Shown: positions 19,081-26,111, counted from the stretch's first letter. The stretch: DNA of 32,361 bases from Acidimicrobiales bacterium (GCA_035316325.1 DATHJB010000142.1:1-32361); one strand, 5' to 3'. Numbers and translations: made by a program. The notes: a model not told the origin generated them from the letters alone.

Positions 19081-20571
19081 TCAGGCGTCGACGCCGCTGG
19101 GATCGGCGCCCAGCAGCGACGCCCAGATCGACGCCATCGCCTCGTCGTCGTCCGGGCTGGTGAGCGACGCGCTCTGCAGCTCCCCCACCCGCAGGCCCCG
19201 GCTCTTGAGGTAGCCCGCGATGGTCGCCCGGAGCCGGTGCTCGAAGGCACCGGCTGCGGTGCGGTCCGTGTCGACCAGCACCACGGCGAACCAGTGCTGG
19301 GCCCCGTCGGGCAGGTGCACCAGGTGGTCGACGAAGCGGGGCACGAACTGGTGGCCCAGCTCCCGCAGCAGCGCCACCTGGCGGCGGTACGGCAACGGCT
19401 GGAAGGGCTCGTCGGCCACCTGGATCATGACGACGGAGAACGAGTGGGCGCTGCGGCGGGAGTGCTCGACGGCGGACGTGAGACGGTCCCGGAAGAACTG
19501 GGCGTTCCAGAGGCGGGTCTCGGGGTCGATGCCGCCCGAGGGGTCGTGGGCGACGTGGGGGCGCGACTGGGCCCGCTCGTGGCGTCGACCGCCGGGGCCA
19601 CCGGGTGGGCCGGGTGGGCCGGTGTCCTCGGCGCTGGGCGGTGCGGCGCCCCAGGCGGCGTCCTGGCGCCGGCGGACGGGCTCCGGGGGCGGTTCGGTCA
19701 TGTAGCGACCGGCCGGCGGATCCTGCCGGGCGGTGGGGGCGTCGTAGCCGGGCTGGAGGGGCTGGAGAGGCGGGGCGGGCGGGGGCTGCGGCTGGGTGGC
19801 ACCGCCGTTGGTGCCGACGCCATGGCCGTGGCCGTGGCCGTTGCCGTTCGACCGGACGATGGGCGTGCTGCCGGTCGTCAGCCGGCCCAGGAAGAGCTCG
19901 CCGGTGAAGCCGACGGGGATGGTCTCGTCGCCGAGGGGCGACGTGGCGTCGTCGATCCAGCCGGTCGGCACCCGGGGTGCGGGTGGGGCGAGCGGCTCGT
20001 CGGCCCACTCGTCGAGGGGCGCCTCGTCCTGCCAGGCCCGGGCGAACTGCGACTCGGCCCCCGCCGGGACGAGGTCGTCGTCGAGCTCGTCGTCCGGCGC
20101 CCACGCCGACTCGGGCTCGGACAGGACCGGGGCGAGGTCCACCTCGTCGGCGGCGGCTGCCCACGGGTCGACCACCTCCGCCCGCAGATGTCGGGCCGGT
20201 ATCCCGGCGGGCGCGGCGTCACCCGTGAGACGGCCGAAGAGCAGCGGCGTCACGTAGGCGACGAAGCCGTAGCTGCCGGCCCGGAAGACCACCAGGATCA
20301 CGACGCCGATGGCCCCGGCGTCCTGGACGTCCTCGAAGCGCAGGCTGAGGTAGGCGACGGCGGCCACCCCGGCGGCGACGTAGCCCAGGTTCCGGTCGCC
20401 GACGAGGGTCGCCACGATCACGGGCGCGACGAGCAGCGTCGCCAGGAACTCGACGTCGTCCGCGACGCCCACGATCTTCAACGCGAGCGCCACTGCCGCT
20501 ACGGCACCGGTGGCGACCACTGCCCACTGGAGACGTGCGCGTCGACGGTTCAACCGGGTGTCCCGGTCCAT
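19081..20571 (-). CDS. membrane protein with degenerate GGDEF-like domain
   Basis: The 496-residue product begins with about four membrane segments (residues 14-115: WAVVATGAVAAVALALKIVG, FLATLLVAPVIVATLVG, LGYVAAGVAAVAYLSL, AGAIGVVILVVFRAG). A long acidic, then Pro/Gly-rich linker follows, with a GHGHGHG stretch and PPPAPPLQPLQP. Residues about 350-490 resemble a GGDEF domain at its start (DPETRLWNAQFFRDRLTSAVEHSRRSAHSFSVVMIQV, compare DPLTGLxNRRxF), but the catalytic GGDEF loop is absent; HLPDGAQHWFAVVLVD stands in its place. A catalytically dead cyclic-di-GMP sensor or scaffold is possible. It lies upstream of dnaE on the same strand with 88 bp between them. The role is unknown. Confidence 0.75.
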   Translation of the reverse strand: MDRDTRLNRRRARLQWAVVATGAVAAVALALKIVGVADDVEFLATLLVAPVIVATLVGDRNLGYVAAGVAAVAYLSLRFEDVQDAGAIGVVILVVFRAGSYGFVAYVTPLLFGRLTGDAAPAGIPARHLRAEVVDPWAAAADEVDLAPVLSEPESAWAPDDELDDDLVPAGAESQFARAWQDEAPLDEWADEPLAPPAPRVPTGWIDDATSPLGDETIPVGFTGELFLGRLTTGSTPIVRSNGNGHGHGHGVGTNGGATQPQPPPAPPLQPLQPGYDAPTARQDPPAGRYMTEPPPEPVRRRQDAAWGAAPPSAEDTGPPGPPGGPGGRRHERAQSRPHVAHDPSGGIDPETRLWNAQFFRDRLTSAVEHSRRSAHSFSVVMIQVADEPFQPLPYRRQVALLRELGHQFVPRFVDHLVHLPDGAQHWFAVVLVDTDRTAAGAFEHRLRATIAGYLKSRGLRVGELQSASLTSPDDDEAMASIWASLLGADPSGVDA

Positions 20572-20576
20572 GGGAT

Positions 20577-20611
20577 CCCCACCCCCCCAACCCTAGTTCC
20601 CACCCCCACCC
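20577..20611 (-). promoter_or_regulatory. G-quadruplex-capable G-runs with TAGGGT -10
   Basis: The minus strand carries runs of 3, 5, 3, 3, 7 and 4 guanines separated by 1-5 nt. The run TAGGGT (20591-20596 region) can serve as -10, about 18 nt before the ATG at 20571, and the last G-runs would be in the leader. Confidence 0.4.
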
Positions 20612-20632
20612 GGGTGAGGGCCCCGCCCTTCC

Positions 20633-20681
20633 GAAATGTGCACGAAAACGCCCGGAAAGCATGCACTTTCGTGCACAGTTG
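20633..20681. repeat. 49-bp palindromic repeat, left element of the DUF559 cassette
   Basis: It begins GAAATGTGCACG. An 11-bp stem pairs TGTGCACGAAA (20637-20647) with TTTCGTGCACA (20667-20677). The outer right end is changed (AGTTG in place of ATTTC), which creates CACAGT 7 nt before the DUF559 ATG, at the distance where other genes here have TANNNT. Confidence 0.65.
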
Positions 20682-20686
20682 CCGTG

Positions 20687-21601
20687 ATGTCGTCGCCTGC
20701 CGCCGCTCTGGCCGCGCTGTTCCGGTCCCAGCACGGCGTCGCGGCGACGACGCAGCTCCACGCCCTGGGCGTCAACCGCGGGATGATCGCCCGCCGCGTC
20801 GGCCGCGGCGACTGGACCCGGGTCGGGCGCCGGGTGGTGCGACTGGCCGGAACCCCGGCCACGTGGGAGACGCAGTTGCTCGCCCACGTGCTCGCCGCCG
20901 GGGCCGGCGCCGTGGCGTCGCACCGCAGCGCTGCCGCCCTGTGGGGCCTCGACGGCTGCCGCAAGGGCGGCCCCGAGGTCACGATCCCCTTCGGCCGCAA
21001 CCATTCGGCGGCCGGTGCGCGGATCCACCGGATCCGGGACCTCGACCGGGTGCAGCCGGTGCGGCGGGCGGGCATCCCGACCACGCCGATCGAGCGGACC
21101 CTGCTCGACCTGGGCGCCGTCGCAACCAAGGGAGTGGTGCTGATCGCCGTCGACGACGCCCGCCGCAAGGACCTCACCGACTGGGACCGGTTGCTCGACT
21201 GCCTGGTGCTCCACGCCCGGCGGGGGCGGGACGGCGTCGGGACGTTCCGGTCGATCCTCGACGACCACTTCGGCGAGCTGGCGGTGACCGGTTCGGCGTT
21301 CGAGCGCCTCGTCTACGCGTTCCTCTGTGAGGCGGGACTGCCGCAGCCGGTCCTGCAGCACGAGGTGTGCGTCGACGGGCGGGACTACCGCTTCGACCTG
21401 GCGTACCCCGAGCAGCGCGTGGGCATCGAGCTCGACGGCACGATCCACCTGCGCCGAGACGTCTGGGAAAAGGACCACGAGCGGCAGAACGCCCTCGTCC
21501 TGGCGGGTTGGACCGTGCTCCGGTTCACGTGGCGCGACTACCAGGAGCGCCGGTTGGACCTGGTCCGGGAGGTGCGGGCGGCGCTGAAAGCCGCCGCCTG
21601 A
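20687..21601 (+). CDS. DUF559 / AbiEi-N-terminal-domain endonuclease-like protein
   Basis: The 304-residue product has an N-terminal winged-helix AbiEi-antitoxin-like domain (about 10-55: FRSQHGVAATTQLHALGVNRGMIARRVGRGDWTRVGRRVVRL) and a C-terminal DUF559 domain of the Vsr/PD-(D/E)xK-like fold: Asp237 in DYRFDLAYPE, Glu248 and Asp250 in GIELDGTIH, then the segment ending in AGWTVLRFTWRDY. Family members are abundant in actinobacteria, often in several copies per genome, with no proven function; nuclease activity is inferred. The ATG at 20687 is chosen because the upstream frame is inside the left palindrome; GTG at 20684 is an alternative. No toxin partner is adjacent. The gene is bracketed by 49-bp palindromes. 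Confidence 0.85.
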   Translation: MSSPAAALAALFRSQHGVAATTQLHALGVNRGMIARRVGRGDWTRVGRRVVRLAGTPATWETQLLAHVLAAGAGAVASHRSAAALWGLDGCRKGGPEVTIPFGRNHSAAGARIHRIRDLDRVQPVRRAGIPTTPIERTLLDLGAVATKGVVLIAVDDARRKDLTDWDRLLDCLVLHARRGRDGVGTFRSILDDHFGELAVTGSAFERLVYAFLCEAGLPQPVLQHEVCVDGRDYRFDLAYPEQRVGIELDGTIHLRRDVWEKDHERQNALVLAGWTVLRFTWRDYQERRLDLVREVRAALKAAA

Positions 21602-21602
21602 C

Positions 21603-21651
21603 GAAACGTGCACGGGAACGCACGGAATCCGAGCGTTGGGGTGCACATTTC
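21603..21651. repeat. 49-bp palindromic repeat, right element of the DUF559 cassette
   Basis: The ends GAAACGTGCAC (21603-21613) and GTGCACATTTC (21641-21651) are inverted repeats with one mismatch. It starts 1 nt after the DUF559 stop and ends 7 nt before the stop of the convergent bpa gene, a position like that of copies 1-3. Confidence 0.75.
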
Positions 21652-21658
21652 GGGTGGG

Positions 21659-22186
21659 TCAGAGGTAGGTGCCGGGGCGTTGTTCGAGGTCGGCGGCGGT
21701 GGGGGTGGCGCCCGGGGGGAGGCGGCGGCGCATCTCCTCGAGCTGCTGACGGGCGGCCATCTGCTGGGCGAAGAGGGTGGCCTGGATGCCGTGGAACAGG
21801 CCCTCCAGCCAGCCGACCAGCTGTGCCTTCGCCACCCGCAGCTCGGCCTCCGACGGCACGCCCTCGGCGGCGAACGGGTGGGCCAGGCGGCCCAGCTCGT
21901 CGCGCAGGTCGGGCGACAGGGCCTCGGACAGCTCGCTCACCGACGTCTCGTAGATGTCGCGCAGGCGGTCGCGGCTGGGCTCGTCGAGGTCGGACTGGCG
22001 GACCTCCTCGAGCAGCAGCTTGATCATCGAGCCGATCCGCATGACCTTGGCCGGGTGCTCCACGGCCTCGGACTGGCGGTCGTCGCCGGCGCCCGGCACC
22101 GGCGCCCCGCTCACCAGCTCCGGGGTCTCCACGGCGACATCGCCGTTCGCGTCGTGATCGGTGGTGGTCTGCTGGGGGTCAGACAT
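21659..22186 (-). CDS. bpa: bacterial proteasome activator Bpa/PafE
   Basis: Bpa (PafE) is an ATP-independent ring that opens the actinobacterial 20S proteasome and feeds it unfolded proteins such as HspR. The 175-residue product has the conserved helical core (RIGSMIKLLLEEVRQSDLDEPSRDRLRDIYETSVSEL; ELRVAKAQLVGWLEGLFHGIQ; LFAQQMAARQQLEEM) and ends in GTYL, matching the C-terminal GQYL-type gate-opening motif. The N-terminal 45 residues are acidic and disordered, as in the mycobacterial protein. ATG at 22186 is preferred over 22195 on position; neither has a clear ribosome-binding site. It follows the phosphodiesterase gene on the same strand with 48 bp between them. Proteasome genes are not in the window. 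Confidence 0.92.
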   Translation of the reverse strand: MSDPQQTTTDHDANGDVAVETPELVSGAPVPGAGDDRQSEAVEHPAKVMRIGSMIKLLLEEVRQSDLDEPSRDRLRDIYETSVSELSEALSPDLRDELGRLAHPFAAEGVPSEAELRVAKAQLVGWLEGLFHGIQATLFAQQMAARQQLEEMRRRLPPGATPTAADLEQRPGTYL

Positions 22187-22234
22187 GGGGGCCATCCTGC
22201 CACGCCCGGGCCCCGACTCCGACGAGCGGCCCGA

Positions 22235-23341
22235 CTAGCGCCCCGCGCTCAGCAGCGGGACCAGCATCTCCGCCGAGGTCAGCGATCCGTGGCGCCCCAC
22301 CAGCTCGAAGGGGCCGGTGTCGTGCGGGTCGTGGAAGGCGACGGCCTCCCGGGCGACCAGCGCCACGTCGCCCAGCCGGGACAGCGCGGCGTCGTGCACC
22401 TTCGGTCCGAACCAGCCGTCGGCCACGGCCTGCTCGCGCCGCACCACCCAGGCCGGCCCGCCGTGGTGCGCCAGCGCCGCCTCGTACAGGGCGATGGCCC
22501 GACCCGGCCGGGCGTGCAGCCAGCGGAACCGCCCCTCGCCCGACTGCATCGAGCAGTTGGCCAGGACGTCGGCCGCCAGCGGGATCACGTTGCGCCCCAC
22601 CTCCACCTGCCCGTGGTCGGCGGTGACCAGCAGCATGCACCCCAGCGGCAGCCGGGACAGCAGGTAGTCGACGATGCGGTCGACGAAGTTGAGCTCGGCC
22701 GAGAAGTGCGCCCCGAGGCCGTACTCGTGGGCCACCTTGTCGAGCCCGTCGTAGTAGCCGTAGACGAACGGCTCCGACTCGTCGACCAGCCGCAGGATCT
22801 CGGTGACCATCGTCGCCACCGTGCGGTAGCCCCAGAACCGCACCCCGTCGAGGTGGGCGCCGGTGAACCCGGTCGTCCGGTACTCGGCCTTGGTGACCAC
22901 CGGCGGCCGCTCCCCCAGGAACGGCGGCACTGGCTGCAGCTTCACCGGCGGGATGGCCAGGTGGGCGTCGCCGGCCACGGTCGACCAGCGCAGCACGTTG
23001 AGCACCTCGCCGTGGACCGCCATCCGGTAGCCGACGATGCCGTGCTCGCCCGGCGTGAGGCCCGTGGTGATGGAGGTCAGCGCCGTCGAGGTGGTGGAGG
23101 GGGCGACGGTGGTGATGGGCCGTCCCGCCATGGACGACAGCGTGGGCGTGACGTCGCGGCGCTCCTGGAGCTGCTCCCAGCCCAGGCCGTCGAGCACCAG
23201 CATGACGACCTGTCGGGCCTCGGTGACCGACGCCGGTAACCAATCCGGAGCGTTGTCGGGTGAGCCGAGCAGCGCCGGCACGAGTCCGGCGACGCAGGGC
23301 CCCCCGTAGTCCGGGAGTACCGGTTCAGGTTGCACACCCAT
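22235..23341 (-). CDS. alkaline-phosphatase-superfamily nucleotide pyrophosphatase/phosphodiesterase
   Basis: The 368-residue product belongs to the alkaline phosphatase superfamily (type I phosphodiesterase/nucleotide pyrophosphatase). Seen are the first metal Asp in VMLVLDGLGWEQL, the catalytic Thr region APSTTSTALTSITTGLTPGEHGIVGY, metal ligands in YGYYDGLDKVAHEYG and VTADHGQVEV, and His in ELVGRHGSLT. There is no signal peptide, so it is likely cytoplasmic. ATG at 23341 follows TAGCTT by 11 nt. It is divergent from the Rrf2 gene and upstream of bpa. Actinobacterial members are annotated as alkaline phosphatase family proteins; the substrate is unknown. Confidence 0.87.
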   Translation of the reverse strand: MGVQPEPVLPDYGGPCVAGLVPALLGSPDNAPDWLPASVTEARQVVMLVLDGLGWEQLQERRDVTPTLSSMAGRPITTVAPSTTSTALTSITTGLTPGEHGIVGYRMAVHGEVLNVLRWSTVAGDAHLAIPPVKLQPVPPFLGERPPVVTKAEYRTTGFTGAHLDGVRFWGYRTVATMVTEILRLVDESEPFVYGYYDGLDKVAHEYGLGAHFSAELNFVDRIVDYLLSRLPLGCMLLVTADHGQVEVGRNVIPLAADVLANCSMQSGEGRFRWLHARPGRAIALYEAALAHHGGPAWVVRREQAVADGWFGPKVHDAALSRLGDVALVAREAVAFHDPHDTGPFELVGRHGSLTSAEMLVPLLSAGR

Positions 23342-23352
23342 CTCTGGGCAAC

Positions 23353-23358
23353 AAGCTA
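23353..23358 (-). promoter_or_regulatory. -10 hexamer TAGCTT of the phosphodiesterase gene
   Basis: TAGCTT on the minus strand lies 11 nt before the ATG at 23341. A small inverted repeat AACCG-CCCG-CGGTT (23358-23371) abuts its upstream edge. Confidence 0.4.
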
Positions 23359-23440
23359 ACCGCCCGCGGTTGGTGCGAGGTTGCGCGGGGCGCGCGACGC
23401 CACCACTGGGCGTGCTCATGTCGCCTGAGCTGCGTCCGTG

Positions 23441-23454
23441 GACCGGCGCCGGTC
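23441..23454. promoter_or_regulatory. perfect 14-bp palindrome in the Rrf2 -35 region
   Basis: GACCGGCGCCGGTC is fully self-complementary and covers the place expected for the -35 of the Rrf2 gene, whose -10 is TACAGT at 23466-23471. It could be an autoregulatory operator; in GC-rich DNA a 14-bp palindrome is not rare enough to exclude chance. Confidence 0.35.
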
Positions 23455-23465
23455 GCCGGACGCCG

Positions 23466-23471
23466 TACAGT
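23466..23471 (+). promoter_or_regulatory. -10 hexamer TACAGT of the Rrf2 gene
   Basis: TACAGT is followed by 7 nt and the GTG at 23479; leaderless transcript inferred. This selects the 23479 start over longer in-frame options. Confidence 0.55.
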
Positions 23472-23478
23472 TGCCGCC

Positions 23479-23916
23479 GTGAAGGTGTCGACCCGGGGTG
23501 ACTACGCCAGCCGAGCGCTGCTCTCGCTGGCCCTGCACGGCGACGCCGCCGGCCCCACCTCGGTGCGCGACATCGCCGAGCGGACGGCACTCCCCCAGCC
23601 CTACCTGGAGCAGATCCTGCTGGCGCTCAAGGGGGCGGGCCTGGTGCGGTCGAAGCGGGGCGTGGGCGGCGGCTACGTGCTGGCCCGACCGCCCGAGCAG
23701 ATCACCCTGAGCGACATCGTCAGCGCCGTCGACGGCCCCATCACGCTGGGCGACTTCGGCCTCCCCCACCAGAACGGCGCCTGCGACCACGAGGGCCAGT
23801 GCGTCCTCCTGGCCATCTGGGGCACGGTCGGCGAGCAGATGCGCAAGCTCCTCGACGACATGAACCTGGCCGACATCGCCGCCATGGCCCGCGGCCAGCA
23901 AGCCTGGCCCGACTGA
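23479..23916 (+). CDS. Rrf2-family transcriptional regulator
   Basis: The 145-residue product is a typical Rrf2 winged-helix regulator: VKVSTRGDYASRALLSLALHG, DIAERTALPQPYLEQILLALKGAGLVRSKRGVGGGYVLARPP, and a cysteine-containing loop (NGACDHEGQCVLLAIWG). IscR-type members bind a 2Fe-2S cluster with three Cys; only two (CX5C) are present here, so the cluster, if any, needs another ligand, or the protein is a thiol sensor. GTG at 23479 is leaderless-like. It ends directly against a 20-bp-arm palindrome, convergent with rluD. Its targets are unknown; a palindrome at 23441-23454 may be its own operator. No isc or suf genes are nearby. Confidence 0.9.
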   Translation: MKVSTRGDYASRALLSLALHGDAAGPTSVRDIAERTALPQPYLEQILLALKGAGLVRSKRGVGGGYVLARPPEQITLSDIVSAVDGPITLGDFGLPHQNGACDHEGQCVLLAIWGTVGEQMRKLLDDMNLADIAAMARGQQAWPD

Positions 23917-23974
23917 CCGCTGTTCTGTCTTCGCTGAACCGGCTATGCCCCGTCCAGCGAAGACAGAACAGCGG
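23917..23974. terminator. perfect 20-bp-arm palindrome at the Rrf2/rluD convergent junction
   Basis: CCGCTGTTCTGTCTTCGCTG (23917-23936) is repeated exactly in inverted form at 23955-23974, with an 18-nt loop. It begins right after the Rrf2 stop, and the rluD TAG (23943-23945) lies in the loop, so the last codons of rluD are encoded by one arm. A bidirectional terminator is likely. The length (58 bp) and sequence differ from the 49-bp elements. Confidence 0.7.
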
Positions 23975-24863
23975 TGAGGTCCGGCGGGAGGGGCGAGTCG
24001 AACGCGAGCGGGGCGCCTGACACCGGGTGGTCGAGCGCCAGGTGCTCGCTGTGGAGCCACGGGCGGGACAGGGGGACGGTCGAGCGGGCACCGCCGCCGT
24101 AGCGCCCGTCGCCGACCACAGGGTGGCCGATCGACGTCATGTGCACCCGGATCTGGTGGGTGCGGCCGGTGGTCAGCGTGCAGGTCAGCTCGGTGATCGG
24201 CACCGGCTGGTCGAAGCGGCGGATCACCTCGTAGTACGTGGCCGCCGGCTTGCCCTGCACCGTGACCGCCATCCGGGTGCGGTCCCTCGGCGAGCGCCCG
24301 ACGGGGGCGTCGATCATCCCGCTCGGCGCCTCGAAGTGACCCCACACCAGCGCCCGGTACCGCCGGTCGACCGAATGGGCCGCCAGCATCGCCACCAGCC
24401 CCTCGTACGCCGCCGGCGACAACGCCACCAGCATCAGGCCCGACGTCCCCTTGTCGAGCCGGTGGACGATGCCCGGACGGTCCGGCTGCCCCACCCCGGC
24501 GATCGACGGGTAGCGGGCCAGCAGGCCGTGCACCAGCGTCCCGGTCCCCACACCCGCTCCCGGGTGCACCACCAGGCCGGCGGGCTTGTCGACCACCAGC
24601 AGGTCGGCGTCCTCGTACACGACCGGCACCGGCACCGACGGGTCGGCCACCAGCCCCTCCTCGGGAACGACAGCCGGCACCGCCACCTCGACCACCGCGC
24701 CCTCGACCACCCGCGACGACCGCGTGGTCACCGGTCGCCCGTCGACCACCACCTCCCCCGCGTCCACCAGCTCCGCGGCCACGGAACGGCTCACCCCGGT
24801 CAGCATCGACACCAGCCGATCGATCCGCTGTCCGTCCAGAGACGCCGGGATGGTCTCCTTCAC
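23943..24863 (-). CDS. rluD: RluA/RluD-family pseudouridine synthase
   Basis: The 306-residue product has an N-terminal S4 RNA-binding domain (QRIDRLVSMLTGVSRSVAAELVDAGEVVVDGRPV) and the pseudouridine synthase domain with VVYEDADLLVVDKPAGLVVHPG, catalytic Asp in GIVHRLDKGTSGLMLVA, ATYYEVIRRF and TGRTHQIRVHM. It converts uridines to pseudouridine in 23S rRNA; the RluD symbol is by family. GTG at 24863 overlaps the lspA stop (GTGA), so it is coupled to lspA, a pairing common in bacteria. The C-terminal end DLTAVLSSLDGA is encoded in the palindrome at 23917-23974, suggesting the terminus was altered by it. Confidence 0.9.
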   Translation of the reverse strand: MKETIPASLDGQRIDRLVSMLTGVSRSVAAELVDAGEVVVDGRPVTTRSSRVVEGAVVEVAVPAVVPEEGLVADPSVPVPVVYEDADLLVVDKPAGLVVHPGAGVGTGTLVHGLLARYPSIAGVGQPDRPGIVHRLDKGTSGLMLVALSPAAYEGLVAMLAAHSVDRRYRALVWGHFEAPSGMIDAPVGRSPRDRTRMAVTVQGKPAATYYEVIRRFDQPVPITELTCTLTTGRTHQIRVHMTSIGHPVVGDGRYGGGARSTVPLSRPWLHSEHLALDHPVSGAPLAFDSPLPPDLTAVLSSLDGA

Positions 24864-25393
24864 ACCTGGCTCGTGACGTCCTGGCGGGAAGGGTCGGGCT
24901 CCGACTCCTCCGGCTCCCGCCAGCTGGCCGCGATGAGCAGCACGGCACCGCACACGACACCCATGTCGGCGACGTTGAAGATCGGCCACCACTGGAAGTC
25001 GACGAAGTCGACCACCCCGCCGCCGAGGAACCCCTCGCCCTCCCGGAACGCCCGGTCGGACAGGTTGCCGAGCGCCCCGCCCAGCACCAGGCCCAGCGCC
25101 ACGGCGGCCAGCGGCCGGGTGGCGTGACGCCCGCTGCGCAGCAGCACACCCACCACCACCAGCGCCAGGAGGGAGATCAGCGCCCCCCGCCCCTGCGACA
25201 GGCTGAACGCGGCACCGTGGTTGAGCGCCAGGCGGAAGCGCAGCGTCCACACCACGTCGATCGTGCGCGTGTCGAGCGTGTCGACCGCCCACCACTTGCT
25301 GAGCTGGTCGGCGACGTACACCGCCACCGCCACCCCGATGAGGAGCGACCAGCGGGCGCGCCCCTGACCAACTCCCGAACCCGAACCCGACAC
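24860..25393 (-). CDS. lspA: lipoprotein signal peptidase LspA
   Basis: LspA is the membrane aspartyl protease that removes signal peptides from prolipoproteins. Four hydrophobic segments are seen. The conserved regions are ADQLSKWWAV, LRFRLALNHGAAFSL, the first catalytic Asp in GGALGNLSDRAFREG, and the second in WPIFNVADMGVVCGAVLL. The C-terminus is charged (REPEESEPDPSRQD). The start is unsure: GTG at 25393 (177 residues, used here) or TTG at 25408; both are in a Ser/Gly-rich tail just after the stop of the traR/dksA-like gene. It sits in an operon with that gene and rluD, with GTGA overlap to rluD. Confidence 0.93.
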   Translation of the reverse strand: MSGSGSGVGQGRARWSLLIGVAVAVYVADQLSKWWAVDTLDTRTIDVVWTLRFRLALNHGAAFSLSQGRGALISLLALVVVGVLLRSGRHATRPLAAVALGLVLGGALGNLSDRAFREGEGFLGGGVVDFVDFQWWPIFNVADMGVVCGAVLLIAASWREPEESEPDPSRQDVTSQV

Positions 25394-25419
25394 CGACGAC
25401 GATCCCAAGGCGACCCGGA

Positions 25420-25929
25420 CTACCGGAGGCCCAGGCCCCCGCTCTTGCACTTCACGCAGAGGGCGGCGTGCGGGAGGGCCTTGAGGCGCTCCTTGGGGAT
25501 CGAGATGCCGCAGGTCTCGCACAGGCCGTAGGTGCCGGCGTGGACCTTGGCGACGGCCAGGTCGATCTCCTCGATGGCGGCGCGTGCCTGGGCGGAGAGC
25601 GTCAGGTCACGCTCGCGCTCCACGGCCAGCGTGTCGCCCTCGCCCGACTCCTCGTCGAACTGGACGTCGCCGGGCTCGCGGTCCTCGGTGAGGGAGTCGG
25701 CCTCGGCCTGCAGCGACTCGGCCTGGCGCGTGTAGGTGACCCGCTCCTCCTCCAGCAACTCGAGCTGCTCGACGAGGAACTTGTCGAGGTTCCCGTTGGA
25801 CGCGGTCTTGGCCCCACCCTTGGGAGTCGCTGTGGAAGAATTCTTCATCGCCGCCGCCTTCGTGGTGGTCGCCTTCTTCGGGGAACCGGTCGACCTGGTG
25901 GCCGCCGCCTTCGTCGTCGCTCTCGCCAT
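25420..25929 (-). CDS. TraR/DksA-family zinc-finger protein
   Basis: The 169-residue product has a Lys/Ala/Thr-rich N-terminus (about 1-45), a coiled-coil (LDKFLVEQLELLEEERVTYTRQAESLQAEADSL; RDLTLSAQARAAIEEIDLAVAKVHAGTYG) and a C4 zinc finger (CETCGISIPKERLKALPHAALCVKCKSG). Family members such as DksA and TraR bind in the RNA polymerase secondary channel; the acidic tip residues of DksA are not clearly placed here, so that action is uncertain. The basic N-terminal tail resembles other actinobacterial members. It is the first gene of an operon with lspA and rluD, has a clear -35/-10 promoter, and is divergent from ileS. Confidence 0.9.
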   Translation of the reverse strand: MARATTKAAATRSTGSPKKATTTKAAAMKNSSTATPKGGAKTASNGNLDKFLVEQLELLEEERVTYTRQAESLQAEADSLTEDREPGDVQFDEESGEGDTLAVERERDLTLSAQARAAIEEIDLAVAKVHAGTYGLCETCGISIPKERLKALPHAALCVKCKSGGLGLR

Positions 25930-25962
25930 AAGGGGGTGCCGTCCTCGGGGAAAGGGTGCCGG

Positions 25963-25992
25963 ATACTAGGTGTGCGCCCACAGGAGGGTCAA
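25963..25992 (-). promoter_or_regulatory. sigma-70-type promoter of the traR/dksA-lspA-rluD operon
   Basis: On the minus strand TTGACC (25987-25992) and TAGTAT (25963-25968) are separated by 18 bp. It is the best -35/-10 pair in the window and predicts a leader of about 25 nt before the ATG at 25929, with GAGGA inside it. Confidence 0.65.
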
Positions 25993-26111
25993 GGGAGGCG
26001 CTCGGAGTGGGTTGCAGGCTAGGCCCGCTTGCCCTATGTCCCACCCCGGCGGTCCCGATCGACCCAGTGTTTTGTGCCCGGGTTTGAATACCCGAACCCT
26101 CTCCTGACCAC

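Larger units (their letters stand above)
20633..21651. mobile_element. candidate 1019-bp cassette: 49-bp palindrome - DUF559 gene - 49-bp palindrome
   Basis: The unit comprises a 49-bp element (20633-20681), 5 bp, the DUF559-like gene (20687-21601), 1 bp, and a second 49-bp element (21603-21651). The two end elements align without gaps at 34 of 49 positions in direct orientation, and each is also a palindrome. No clear target-site duplication is seen at the flanks. The structure is seen; mobility is inferred. Confidence 0.45.

Noticed and set aside
20687..21601. AbiE toxin-antitoxin locus
   Set aside because: The N-terminal domain is AbiEi-like, but there is no adjacent AbiEii nucleotidyltransferase toxin, and the C-terminal half is DUF559.
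20619..21664. Target-site duplication flanking the DUF559 cassette
   Set aside because: The bases left of 20633 and right of 21651 show no convincing direct repeat, so I do not claim one.
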